From Collinsella aerofaciens (lineage in GTDB: Bacteria > Actinomycetota > Coriobacteriia > Coriobacteriales > Coriobacteriaceae): a stretch of 64,000 nucleotides of DNA. The position numbers and the translations under genes are program-made. The stretch is taken from the NCBI RefSeq assembly GCF_015558785.1, contig NZ_JADMOP010000003.1, positions 62,001 to 126,000 on the forward strand. The letters are read 5' to 3'. The notes under the pieces are model-generated. The model worked only from the letters and a program-made list of their open reading frames with translations. It was not told the DNA's origin and did no database searches. Numbering within the stretch: position 1 is the first letter of the stretch; every line of letters begins with the position of its first letter. Positions 25,296 to 33,419 of this stretch are shown here, piece after piece.

Positions 25296-26009
25296 CTACA
25301 GTCCGTATTTCACGACGACACGGTTAATGCGACGGCACCAAGGCTTGTACAAGGCGGCCAAAAACACGCAGGTCGCAAGGCCGTGCGTGATATCGAACGG
25401 CACCGCCGTGGCAAGACGTGCCATGGCACCCGCCCACGTGAGCGGTTGAACAAAACCGATAATGTCGTAGGCGTTGATCACAACGCCGTACAGCAAACCC
25501 GAAGCAAAGCCGTAGGTCAGCAGCGCCGGCATACGCACGGTGCCATCGGCGCGATCAAAAGCGCCGGCATGCGCCAGCGCACCGCCAACGTATCCCACGA
25601 GCCCCCAGGCATACATCTGCCACGGCGTCCACATGCCCTGCCCAAAAAAGAAATTGCTGGTCAGCGCCGCCAACGCACCGACCATAAAACCATTGCGGCG
25701 ACCAAGCGTCGCCCCCGCGATAATGGCGATGGCACTCACGGGTTTAAAGTCGGGAATGGGGCCAAACAAGATGCGCCCCGCCGCGGCCAATGCTGCCAGA
25801 ACCAGCGTGGGCATAATCTGGCGCAAACCCGGACGAGATGCCTCGTAACCCGCAAAGAACAGCGCGAGCACCAGCGCCACCACAACCAGCATGGCCAATG
25901 CTGCCTGCTCAACACCCGACAGCAACGCGGCAGCCATCACCGCCGGCACCGCCAACAACAGCGGGACCTCCAGTTTTGCAAGCAAGCGCGCGACGCGATA
26001 ATCCGTCAT
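25296..26009 (-). CDS. ECF transporter substrate-binding (S) component, substrate unknown
   Basis: A 237-residue membrane protein with about six helices. FGPIPDFKPVSAIAIIAGA and the GQGMWTPWQMYAWGLVGYVGG segment are typical of S components that dock on a shared energising module. It follows the ATPase gene by 4 bases, so its own A and T subunits are adjacent. The substrate is probably a vitamin or related micronutrient; the motif set has been linked to cobalamin-type S components, but I cannot assign it. The start at 26009 is preferred because an earlier start would overlap the ATPase gene. Confidence 0.8.
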   Translation of the reverse strand: MTDYRVARLLAKLEVPLLLAVPAVMAAALLSGVEQAALAMLVVVALVLALFFAGYEASRPGLRQIMPTLVLAALAAAGRILFGPIPDFKPVSAIAIIAGATLGRRNGFMVGALAALTSNFFFGQGMWTPWQMYAWGLVGYVGGALAHAGAFDRADGTVRMPALLTYGFASGLLYGVVINAYDIIGFVQPLTWAGAMARLATAVPFDITHGLATCVFLAALYKPWCRRINRVVVKYGL

Positions 26010-26013
26010 CCCA

Positions 26014-27657
26014 TCACGCCCTATAAAACACGTTATCGGCAAAGAAGTCGGCCGGCGGCTCCATGCAGGCAATCTCGCCGTCAAACATCATGACGACGTC
26101 GTCGGCTACCTGCTCGGCAAAGTCCAAATCGTGCGTAGCCATGATGACGGTGCCGCCAGCCTTCGCATGGTCACGCAGGGCGCGGGCAATGATGCGGCGG
26201 CTGAACAGGTCTAGACCCTTGGTGGGCTCATCGAGCAATAGCAGTTCGGGGCCGATTAGCAGCAGTTTTGCCAATGCAAGCAGTTGACGCTGCCCGCCCG
26301 AAAGATCGTACGGATGGCGTCCATCCAGACCCGACAACCCCAAGCTCGCCGCACGCTCCCGCGCCAAGTTCTCGTCATATCCGCAGGTCGAAGCCCATTC
26401 CATCAGCTCGTCGCGAACCGTATCGGCAACCAGCAATGCTTTGGGATTCTGAGGCAGCAGCGCCGCCGAGGCCGCTCCGCGCACCATGCGGCCGCGCTGC
26501 AGCTTGGCGGTCTTCGCCAGCACCGAGAGTATCGTCGACTTACCGCATCCGTTGCCGCCCACGATCGCATGCACCGCACCGGCCGAAAACGTCACGTCGA
26601 GCCCGCGCAGCACCCAACCGCCCGCGCGATCGTAGCGAAACCAGCCTTCCGACAGGGTGGTAGCCGACCCGCCGTGCATTTTTTGGAGTATTCTGCTTCC
26701 ATCCGTGCGCGGGAAGGCTTCCGAGCCATTCTCGAGCGACGTTTGCGCCACAAATTCGGACGATTTGTCCAATTCTGAACTTTTTTTCGCGCTCGATACG
26801 TCCCCGGGCGGCTCCAGAGAGCCCAAATTGTCCTCACGCCTGCTGAATACTCCGTTTTTTGCACATCGGATGGCACCCCACCCCAACATGTCATCGGAAA
26901 ACAGCGATTCTCGGCGTCCCAAAGAAGACATATCCGCCACCTCGCGCACGCGACCGCCCTCAATCCGGTACGTACACGTCGCATACTCGAGCATCGGCCG
27001 CGGCTGATGCGTCGCCACAACAACCGTGCAGCCCAGCTCGCGATTCACACGAAACAGCGCGTGCAGGAAATTCTTCTCCGCAACCGGATCAAGCTGAGAC
27101 GTGGGCTCGTCGAGCAGCAGCACGCGCGGGCGCAACGCCAGAACGGCCGCCAACGACAGCAACTGTTTGCGACCACCCGAAAGCGTGTCAGTATCGCGGT
27201 GAAGCCAATCTTCCAGCCCAAAGAAATAGCTGGTCTCAGCTACGCGACGGCGCATCTCGTCGCGCGACACACCCAGATTCTCTAGGCCAAACGCCATCTC
27301 GTGCCACACGGTCTCGCACACAATCTGGTTCTCGGGATCCTGAAACACATAACCCACGCGCTCTGCCGATGCCCGCACGTCCATGTCGGCAACGTTCTCG
27401 CCCAGCACGCGCGCATCGCCAGTGCGCTCGCCCGCCGGCGCGATCTCGGGCTTGAGCAGCGACAGCAGCGTCGACTTGCCCGAACCGGTACCGCCAACAA
27501 GCAGTGCAAACGCACCTTGGGAAACACGCCAATCAAGCCCCTCGAGCACCGGTGCCTCGGCCCCGGGATAGGCAAAACTAAGGCCTCGCACCTCAATCGC
27601 CGGCGCGGCCGAGCCATATGCCACACCCGCCGCCGAGCTCCTATCCAACCGAGCCAT
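26014..27657 (-). CDS. ECF transporter ATPase, two ATP-binding domains in one chain
   Basis: A 547-residue fusion of two EcfA-type ATPases. Domain 1 (about 10-245) has LLVGGTGSGKSTLLSLL, LSGGRKQLLSLAAVLALRP and VLLLDEPTSQLDP. Domain 2 (about 325-547) has IVGGNGCGKSTILSVL, LSGGQRQLLALAKLLLIGP and LLLLDEPTKGLDL. The roughly 75-residue linker is hydrophilic and Ser-rich. Most ECF systems encode EcfA1 and EcfA2 separately. Its start overlaps the T-component stop (TGATG). Confidence 0.9.
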   Translation of the reverse strand: MARLDRSSAAGVAYGSAAPAIEVRGLSFAYPGAEAPVLEGLDWRVSQGAFALLVGGTGSGKSTLLSLLKPEIAPAGERTGDARVLGENVADMDVRASAERVGYVFQDPENQIVCETVWHEMAFGLENLGVSRDEMRRRVAETSYFFGLEDWLHRDTDTLSGGRKQLLSLAAVLALRPRVLLLDEPTSQLDPVAEKNFLHALFRVNRELGCTVVVATHQPRPMLEYATCTYRIEGGRVREVADMSSLGRRESLFSDDMLGWGAIRCAKNGVFSRREDNLGSLEPPGDVSSAKKSSELDKSSEFVAQTSLENGSEAFPRTDGSRILQKMHGGSATTLSEGWFRYDRAGGWVLRGLDVTFSAGAVHAIVGGNGCGKSTILSVLAKTAKLQRGRMVRGAASAALLPQNPKALLVADTVRDELMEWASTCGYDENLARERAASLGLSGLDGRHPYDLSGGQRQLLALAKLLLIGPELLLLDEPTKGLDLFSRRIIARALRDHAKAGGTVIMATHDLDFAEQVADDVVMMFDGEIACMEPPADFFADNVFYRA

Positions 27658-28544
27658 CAGCCAAACCTCTTCTCATCAATCGCGTGCGACGCGCAAGGCA
27701 GCATCATCCAGGCAGCGTACACGACATAGCCCAGCCACGGCGCCGGCACCGATAGTTGCGGGTAAAACGAATACTGCATCGTCGCAGTCCACGCCACTGC
27801 CGTCGTGGCCATGCCAAACAGCGCAAGTCCAACCAGCGCGGCAACATCGCCGCGCCCCAGCCGATACCGCGCATACGTCGTTCGACGCGTCGCGGCGCCC
27901 CACCCACGGGAGCGCATGGCGTCCGCGCGCTCCAGCGAATCTTCCATGCCCCAGCCCATCAACACGCTCGACGCCCGCAGGCGCGATCGCACGGGATCGG
28001 TGGGCACGCGGCCCGGCACATCAATCGCATCCTGCACCGCCAGCACCGTACGACCGCGGCGTAAAAACTGCGGGATAAGCCTCATGCACATCGAGATCAT
28101 GAGCGCAATCACCGGTGCGGCATTGCCCAGCAGCGCGAGCACCTTGTCGTATTCGAGCATCGACGCCGCGGCCTCAAACCACAGCATGCTCGCCACAAAC
28201 AGCCCGCCCATGCACAGGCCGTATACCATGCTTTCCAGATACACCGCGCGCATGCCAATACGGAACAGCTCCGTCGAGCCCGAGGCGCTAAACAGCGGAT
28301 TGACCAGCGCGATAATCAAAATCACCGGCAGCTGCCAGCGGAGTGCGCCCAGCGTGCGGGCAGCCCCGCGCGTCGCAAATCCATACGCCAGCCCGCCCGC
28401 AAGTGACAGCGCAATCAGCACCGGCTGCATCGAGAACATGGTGAGCCCCAGCGTCAGCACCATGTAGAGGGCCGGCACAGCCGGATGCGACATCGAGAAT
28501 GCCGCGACGGGCTCGCCGCCAAACTCCTCTTGTATGTTGTCCAC
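27657..28544 (-). CDS. ECF transporter transmembrane (T) component
   Basis: A membrane protein of about 295 residues that links the ATPase to the S component. It has several N-terminal helices followed by long amphipathic coupling regions. The family's Ala-Arg-Gly-type coupling motifs appear as ADAMRSRGWG in the C-terminal third. The start is uncertain: a GTG at 28544 has a G-rich Shine-Dalgarno, while an ATG at 28493 is also possible. It is the first gene of the T-A-S operon and is divergent from glmU. Confidence 0.8.
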   Translation of the reverse strand: MDNIQEEFGGEPVAAFSMSHPAVPALYMVLTLGLTMFSMQPVLIALSLAGGLAYGFATRGAARTLGALRWQLPVILIIALVNPLFSASGSTELFRIGMRAVYLESMVYGLCMGGLFVASMLWFEAAASMLEYDKVLALLGNAAPVIALMISMCMRLIPQFLRRGRTVLAVQDAIDVPGRVPTDPVRSRLRASSVLMGWGMEDSLERADAMRSRGWGAATRRTTYARYRLGRGDVAALVGLALFGMATTAVAWTATMQYSFYPQLSVPAPWLGYVVYAAWMMLPCASHAIDEKRFG

Positions 28545-28743
28545 GGGCACCCCCGTCCCCTCGCTCAAACGACAGCTCCGCAGCACCGCCAACGCCGCAC
28601 GCAAGCAGCGCAAACGCCACGCCGGCGGCACCGACATCGGCCGCCATGAGCCAATCGCTACGCGCTCAACATATGCCTGCGGTATCATATTGCGCCGTGT
28701 ATCGTTTCCAAACACACGTCTCTATAACGTAACAGGAGATCAC

Positions 28744-30156
28744 ATGGACGCAACCGCAATTATCCTCGCTGCCGGCGAGGGCACCCGCATGAAGTCGAAC
28801 CACTGCAAGGTTTCGCACAAGATCCTGGGCAAGCCCATGGTCCAGTGGATCGTCGACGCCACCATCAAGGCCGGCTGCAGCCGCGTCGTGGTCGTCATCG
28901 GCAGCCACGCCGACGAGATGCGCGCCCTCATCGACGGCGCCTATGCCAACAGCGCCACCAAGGTCGAGTGCGTTGAGCAGACCGAGCGCCTGGGCACCGG
29001 TCACGCCGTGAAGGTCGCGCTCGAGGCCTGCGGCATCACGCAAGGCCCCGTCGTCGTGCTCAACGGCGACCTGCCGCTCATCACCGCCGACACCGTCGCC
29101 AAGTTCGCGCAGACCGTCGCCACCGGCGAGCTCGCCTGCACCGTCATGACCATGACCCCGCCCGACCCCTTCGGCTACGGCCGCATCAAGCTGGGTGCCG
29201 ACGGCCAGATCGAACGCATCATCGAGCAGAAGGACTGCACACCCGAGCAGGCCGCCACGCTGCTCGAGTGCAACGCCGGCTGCTACGCCTTCGACGGCGC
29301 GCAGCTCGCCGCGCACATTGACGAGATCGGCAACGACAACGCGCAGTCCGAGTACTATCTGCCCGACATGCTCGAGATCCTCAAGGGCCACGGCCAGGCA
29401 GTCTCCATCTTCCACTGCGATGACTACCGCGACGGCCTGGGCGTCAACAGCCGCATCCAGCTCGCGCAGCTCACCGCCATCGCGCGCGACCGCATCAACG
29501 AGCACTGGATGGCCGAGGGCGTTACCTTCATCGACCCCACGCAGGCCTGGATCGGCCCCGACGCCACCATCGGCCGCGACACCGTCGTGTGGCCGCAGAC
29601 GCACCTGATCGGCCACGTCACCGTGGGCGAGGAGTGCCAGCTCGGCCCCAACAGCCGTCTCACCGACACCACCGTCGGCAGCGGCTGCATCATCGATGAG
29701 ACCATCGCCATCGAGGCCGTCATCGAGAACGGCGTCGACTGCGGCCCGCGCGCCTACCTGCGCCCGGGTACCCACATGCTCGACGGCTCCAAGGCCGGCA
29801 CGCACGTGGAGATCAAGAAGTCCACGATCGGCGAGGGCTCCAAGGTGCCGCACCTGTCCTACATCGGCGACACGACCATGGGCTCCGGCGTCAACGTGGG
29901 CGCCGGCTCCATCACCTGCAACTACGACGGCGTACACAAGCACAAAACCGTCATCGGCAAGGATGCCTTCATCGGTTCCGATACCATGATGGTCGCGCCC
30001 GCCCAGATTGGCGACGGCGCGCTCGTGGCCGCCGGCTCCGTCATCACTGAGCCGGTCCCGGCAGACGCACTCGGTCTGGGCCGCGCCCGTCAGGTAAATA
30101 TTGAGGGCTGGGCCGCCGATTATCGCCGCCGCCTGCACGAGGACGACGAGGTATAA
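28744..30156 (+). CDS. glmU: Bifunctional UDP-GlcNAc pyrophosphorylase / GlcN-1-P acetyltransferase
   Basis: A 470-residue enzyme making UDP-GlcNAc for peptidoglycan. The N-terminal uridylyltransferase has LAAGEGTRMKS, ERLGTGHAV and LNGDLPLI. The C-terminal left-handed beta-helix has repeated hexapeptides and the acetyl-CoA site residues in NVGAGSITCNYDGVHKHKT. AGGAG lies five bases before the ATG, so the longer open frame upstream is not used. It ends with a strong terminator before prs. Confidence 0.95.
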   Translation: MDATAIILAAGEGTRMKSNHCKVSHKILGKPMVQWIVDATIKAGCSRVVVVIGSHADEMRALIDGAYANSATKVECVEQTERLGTGHAVKVALEACGITQGPVVVLNGDLPLITADTVAKFAQTVATGELACTVMTMTPPDPFGYGRIKLGADGQIERIIEQKDCTPEQAATLLECNAGCYAFDGAQLAAHIDEIGNDNAQSEYYLPDMLEILKGHGQAVSIFHCDDYRDGLGVNSRIQLAQLTAIARDRINEHWMAEGVTFIDPTQAWIGPDATIGRDTVVWPQTHLIGHVTVGEECQLGPNSRLTDTTVGSGCIIDETIAIEAVIENGVDCGPRAYLRPGTHMLDGSKAGTHVEIKKSTIGEGSKVPHLSYIGDTTMGSGVNVGAGSITCNYDGVHKHKTVIGKDAFIGSDTMMVAPAQIGDGALVAAGSVITEPVPADALGLGRARQVNIEGWAADYRRRLHEDDEV

Positions 30157-30173
30157 CGTTTTACCAAGCATCT

Positions 30174-30207
30174 AAGGAGCTGTTCCCATGGGGGCGGCTC
30201 CTTTTTT
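30174..30207 (+). terminator. Rho-independent terminator of glmU
   Basis: AGGAGC (30175-30180) pairs with GCTCCT (30197-30202), followed by TTTTT. Confidence 0.8.
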
Positions 30208-30298
30208 CTATCGTGACCTGCGCGACAGGATGAGTGGTCGGTTCGTGTCCGTTGACGGTAAAGACGTTATCAAGACCCGATTAACCCCGTCGCGCGGT

Positions 30299-30304
30299 TA
30301 CAAT
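30299..30304 (+). promoter_or_regulatory. -10 element of prs
   Basis: TACAAT 45 bases before the prs ATG; the same hexamer is used before the histidine kinase and coaX. No clear -35 is visible. Confidence 0.45.
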
Positions 30305-30348
30305 GCAACAAGGCATCTATATGGCATTCGATATAAAGGAGAAGGGTA

Positions 30349-31335
30349 ATGCCGATTAATGATCCCGAGAAGTCGGAGAATATGCGCAAGTCCATCCGCG
30401 TGTATTCCGGTTCCTCCAACCGTCCCCTCGCTCAGAAGATCGCTGAGTACCTTGGGGTCGAGCTTTCGGGCCTTACGCTAAAGCAGTTCGCCAACGGTGA
30501 GATTTACGCCCGCTACGACGAGACCGTCCGCGGCGCCGACGTCTTCCTGATTCAGTCCGTGGCCGGCGGCAACGTCAACGACATGCTCATGGAGCTGCTC
30601 ATCGCCACCGACGCTGCCAAGCGCGCATCCGCCCGCTCCATCACCGCCGTTATCACCCACTACGGCTATGCCCGTCAGGACCGCAAGGCCGGCCCGCGTG
30701 AGCCCATCACCGCCCGCCTCGTCGCCAACCTGCTCGAGCGCGCCGGCGTCAACCGCATCATCACCCTCGACCTGCACCAGGGCCAGATTCAGGGCTTCTT
30801 CGATATCCCGGTTAACCACCTGTCCGCGCTGCCGCTGTTTGGCCAGTACTACAACGACATGCACTTCGACACCGACAACCTGGTTGTCGTCTCCCCCGAT
30901 GTGGGCCGCGCCAAGGCCGCCAAGAAGCTGTCCGACATGCTCGGCTGCGACCTGGCCATCGCCCACAAGGGCCGTCCGCGCCACAACGCCGCCGAGGTCA
31001 TGGGCATCATCGGTGACATCAAGGGCAAGACCTGCATCATCAACGACGACATGATCGACACCGCAGGCACCCTGTGCGCCAACGTCAAGGAGCTCAAGGC
31101 TATGGGCGCCGGCGACATCTACGTATGCGCCACCCACGGCATCTTCTCCGGTCCGGCCATCGAGCGTCTGAACGACGCCCCGATCGTCGAGTGCCTCGTC
31201 ACCGACGCCATTCCCGTCGAGGTCGGCGGCAAGATCAAGACCATCTCGGTCGCCGAGGAGTTCGCTCAGGCCATCTCCGCCGTTTACCACGAGGAGCCCG
31301 TCTCCACGCTCGTCGGCGGCGACTTCGCGCTATAG
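30349..31335 (+). CDS. prs: Ribose-phosphate pyrophosphokinase
   Basis: A 328-residue PRPP synthase feeding purine, pyrimidine, His/Trp and NAD synthesis. Motifs: SGSSNRPLAQKIAEYLG at the N terminus, YGYARQDRKAGPREP for ATP binding, DLHQGQIQGFFDIPVNHL, VVSPDVGRAKAAKK and the PRPP loop NDDMIDTAGT. AAAGGAGAAGGG is an excellent Shine-Dalgarno. It is well placed beside pur and car genes, which use its product. Confidence 0.96.
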   Translation: MPINDPEKSENMRKSIRVYSGSSNRPLAQKIAEYLGVELSGLTLKQFANGEIYARYDETVRGADVFLIQSVAGGNVNDMLMELLIATDAAKRASARSITAVITHYGYARQDRKAGPREPITARLVANLLERAGVNRIITLDLHQGQIQGFFDIPVNHLSALPLFGQYYNDMHFDTDNLVVVSPDVGRAKAAKKLSDMLGCDLAIAHKGRPRHNAAEVMGIIGDIKGKTCIINDDMIDTAGTLCANVKELKAMGAGDIYVCATHGIFSGPAIERLNDAPIVECLVTDAIPVEVGGKIKTISVAEEFAQAISAVYHEEPVSTLVGGDFAL

Positions 31336-31358
31336 TCGCTCGACCCTCGCATCCCTCC

Positions 31359-31463
31359 GGAAGCCCCGGACACGCCTGCGGGGTTATCACGCGAACGTCC
31401 TCGCCGCTTTGCGGCTGCGGGATGTTCGCTTTGATAACCCCTCCCGGCGTGTCCGGGGCTTCC
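31359..31463. repeat. Long hairpin after prs (about 42-bp arms)
   Basis: The left arm starts GGAAGCCCCGGACACGCC at 31359 and the right arm ends GGCGTGTCCGGGGCTTCC at 31463. Pairing extends inward through GGGGTTATCA and GCGAAC. The tip holds CGCCGCTTTGCGGC. It begins 24 bases after the prs stop. The arms are far longer than needed for termination. Confidence 0.85.
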
Positions 31464-31577
31464 TGCTGTCTCGGGGCAGCTGTTTTCTGAAATGACTTTG
31501 CTGCAACCTTTCCTCGCCTTCGGCGGGCGTGGTAGCCTTTGTCGTTGATTGAACTTTTGTGTAACGAAAGGATGAAC

Positions 31578-32207
31578 ATGGCAGCTGCACAGCCGCTTAA
31601 GATTCGCATGGTTGCCGGACTTGGCAACCCTGGCGATGAGTATGCCGAGACCCGCCACAACGCCGGTTTTAAGGCGATCGACGAGCTGGCCCGTCAGGCC
31701 GGCGTCACGTACTGGAAAAACCAAGCAGGCGCCGAGGTCGCGCTCATCAACATCAACGATGCCGAGGAAGAGAACGGCAAGCGCCAGATTGTACTGGTCA
31801 AGCCGCAGTCGTACATGAACACCTCGGGCGGGCCCATCTCCAAGCTCTGCCGCGAGTACAAGATCAAGGCCGAGGAGCTGCTCGTCATCCACGACGAGCT
31901 CGATATTCCCGCCGGCGACGTGCGTGTTAAGGTGGGCGGAGGCCATGCCGGTCACAACGGCCTGCGCTCCATCATCGACAAGATGGGCAGCCGCGACTTT
32001 AGCCGTATCCGCACCGGCATCGGCAACCCTCCCGGCAAGATGGCCGTGGCAGACTACGTGCTCAAGCAGCTGCGCGCCCGCGAAGCCGAGGATTTCCAGG
32101 ACACCTGCGCCCGCGCCGCAGATGCCGCCGGTCTGGCCATCGTCCACGGCGTAATCTACGCCCGCGATCACGTAAACGGCGCCGCTTCCGCCAACGGCAA
32201 GCACTAA
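31578..32207 (+). CDS. pth: Peptidyl-tRNA hydrolase
   Basis: A 209-residue enzyme that frees tRNA from stalled peptidyl-tRNA. It shows VAGLGNPGDEYAETRHNAGF with the catalytic His, VKPQSYMNTSG, HDELDIPAGDVRVKVGGGHAGHNGLRS (split here by family motif breaks) and RIRTGIGNPPG. GAAAGG abuts one ATG and is six bases from the second, which was chosen. Its TAA stop forms the first three bases of a palindromic element (see 32205). Confidence 0.95.
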   Translation: MAAAQPLKIRMVAGLGNPGDEYAETRHNAGFKAIDELARQAGVTYWKNQAGAEVALININDAEEENGKRQIVLVKPQSYMNTSGGPISKLCREYKIKAEELLVIHDELDIPAGDVRVKVGGGHAGHNGLRSIIDKMGSRDFSRIRTGIGNPPGKMAVADYVLKQLRAREAEDFQDTCARAADAAGLAIVHGVIYARDHVNGAASANGKH

Positions 32208-32246
32208 AACCTACCATTTAGGGATGTTTATTTTGGCAGGTTTCAT
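32205..32246 (+). repeat. TAAAACCTRCCA palindromic element, copy 1, supplying the pth stop codon
   Basis: The element starts TAAAACCTACCATTTAGGGA and ends TTTATTTTGGCAGGTTT. The first TAA is the pth stop. It matches the element at purF (44988-45030, minus strand) almost base for base, and a third copy lies inverted at 32370-32412. Confidence 0.8.
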
Positions 32247-32310
32247 CTGCGGAAACGCCGCGGCGGCTGCGTCGCAATAAACCCTGTGCCGCTATACATA
32301 TGCAACGCTC

Positions 32311-32354
32311 CAAAGGGGGCCGGCCTCACCGAAGCGCGAGGCCGGCCTCCTTTG
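32311..32354 (+). terminator. Strong terminator-like hairpin after pth
   Basis: CAAAGGGGGCCGGCCTC (32311-32327) pairs with GAGGCCGGCCTCCTTTG (32338-32354) with one mismatch, followed by CCGTTTTG. It sits midway between two oppositely oriented copies of the TAAAACCT element. Confidence 0.7.
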
Positions 32355-32369
32355 CCGTTTTGCCTGATA

Positions 32370-32412
32370 AAACCCGCCAAAATAAACCTCTCCCCCTTTG
32401 GCAGGTCGAAGC
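32370..32412 (-). repeat. TAAAACCTRCCA family element, copy 3
   Basis: On the minus strand it reads ACCTGCCAAAGGGGGAGAGG, then TTTATTTTGGCGGGTTTTAT. It is inverted relative to copy 1, so the pair forms a larger imperfect palindrome around the pth terminator. Confidence 0.7.
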
Positions 32413-32468
32413 GGATAAACCCTGCTCCCAACCGCCGAAGATACACGTAAGCGACATGTCCATGAGGG

Positions 32469-32516
32469 TATAATTTGCACCGTATGTCTGCACAACGCCT
32501 GTGCGCGTACGGTTTT
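32469..32516 (+). promoter_or_regulatory. nfnAB promoter (-10) and attenuator-like leader hairpin
   Basis: TATAAT at 32469-32474 is a consensus -10. Starting about 6 bases later, CCGTA (32480-32484) and GCACA pair with TGTGC and TACGG (32508-32512), followed by TTTTATTC. A hairpin plus T tract at the very start of a 100-base leader suggests control by premature termination. Confidence 0.5.
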
Positions 32517-32579
32517 ATTCGGGCTACCGTCCATTTCCGTGGAGGCACGGTTCGGCGGCCCTAACAAGAGAGGGGTTCT

Positions 32580-33419
32580 ATGTATAAGATCCTGGAGAAG
32601 ACGCAGTTCTCGGAGAAGGTGTTCAAGTTCCGCATCGAGGCGCCTGCAATCGCCAAGCATGCGCACGCTGGACAGTTCCTCATGGTTCGCGCCAACGAGA
32701 CGGGCGAGCGCGTCCCGTTTACCCTAGCTGGCTGGAACGGTGACGAGGGCTGGGTCGAGTTCATCTTCATGGTGATCGGCAAGACCACCGAGATGCTTTC
32801 CACTTACGAGGCCGGCGAGTCGCTGCGCGACGTCGTGGGCCCGCTGGGCGTTCCCACCGAGATGGCCGAGGGCCCCTGCGCCGTCATTGGCGGCGGCGTC
32901 GGCCTGGCAATTGCCTTCCCGGTCGCTAAGCACCTGGTCGAGACCGGCCACGAGGTCCACGCCATCATGGGCGCCCGCACCAAGGACCTCCTGCTCATGG
33001 AGGACCAGTTCCGCGAGCTCCTCGACGAGGACCACATCCATATCACCACCGATGACGGCTCCTACGGCGAGCAGGGCGTTGTCACCGCTCCGCTGGAGCG
33101 CCTGCTGCAGGACAAGGCCGTGAGCCAGGTCTTCTGCGTCGGTCCCGTTCCGATGATGAAGTTCTCGACCCTCACCGCCCAGAAGTACGACACCCCCATC
33201 ACCGCGTCGCTCAACCCCATCATGGTTGACGGCACCGGTATGTGCGGCTGCTGCCGCGTCGAGGTGGGCGGCGTGACCAAGTTCGCTTGCGTCGACGGCC
33301 CCGACTTCGATGCCACCCTGGTCGACTGGGATGACCTTCGTGCCCGCCAGGCCGCTTACCGTTCCGAAGAGGGCGAGTCCCTCAAGGCCTATGAGGAAAA
33401 GAGCTGCGCATGCCACTAG
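32580..33419 (+). CDS. NfnA-type ferredoxin:NADP+ oxidoreductase subunit alpha (FAD/NAD-binding, 2Fe-2S)
   Basis: A 279-residue flavoprotein. An N-terminal FAD beta-barrel is followed by an NAD-binding half with VIGGGVGLAIAFPVAKHL. The C-terminal iron-sulfur site is GMCGCCRVEVGG plus the later FACVDGP cysteine. This arrangement matches NfnA / sulfide dehydrogenase beta and the PyrK-like reductases. It overlaps the next gene by 10 bases, the usual nfnAB order. Together they would couple NADH, ferredoxin and NADPH by electron bifurcation; old annotations often call the pair glutamate synthase small subunit. Confidence 0.85.
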   Translation: MYKILEKTQFSEKVFKFRIEAPAIAKHAHAGQFLMVRANETGERVPFTLAGWNGDEGWVEFIFMVIGKTTEMLSTYEAGESLRDVVGPLGVPTEMAEGPCAVIGGGVGLAIAFPVAKHLVETGHEVHAIMGARTKDLLLMEDQFRELLDEDHIHITTDDGSYGEQGVVTAPLERLLQDKAVSQVFCVGPVPMMKFSTLTAQKYDTPITASLNPIMVDGTGMCGCCRVEVGGVTKFACVDGPDFDATLVDWDDLRARQAAYRSEEGESLKAYEEKSCACH

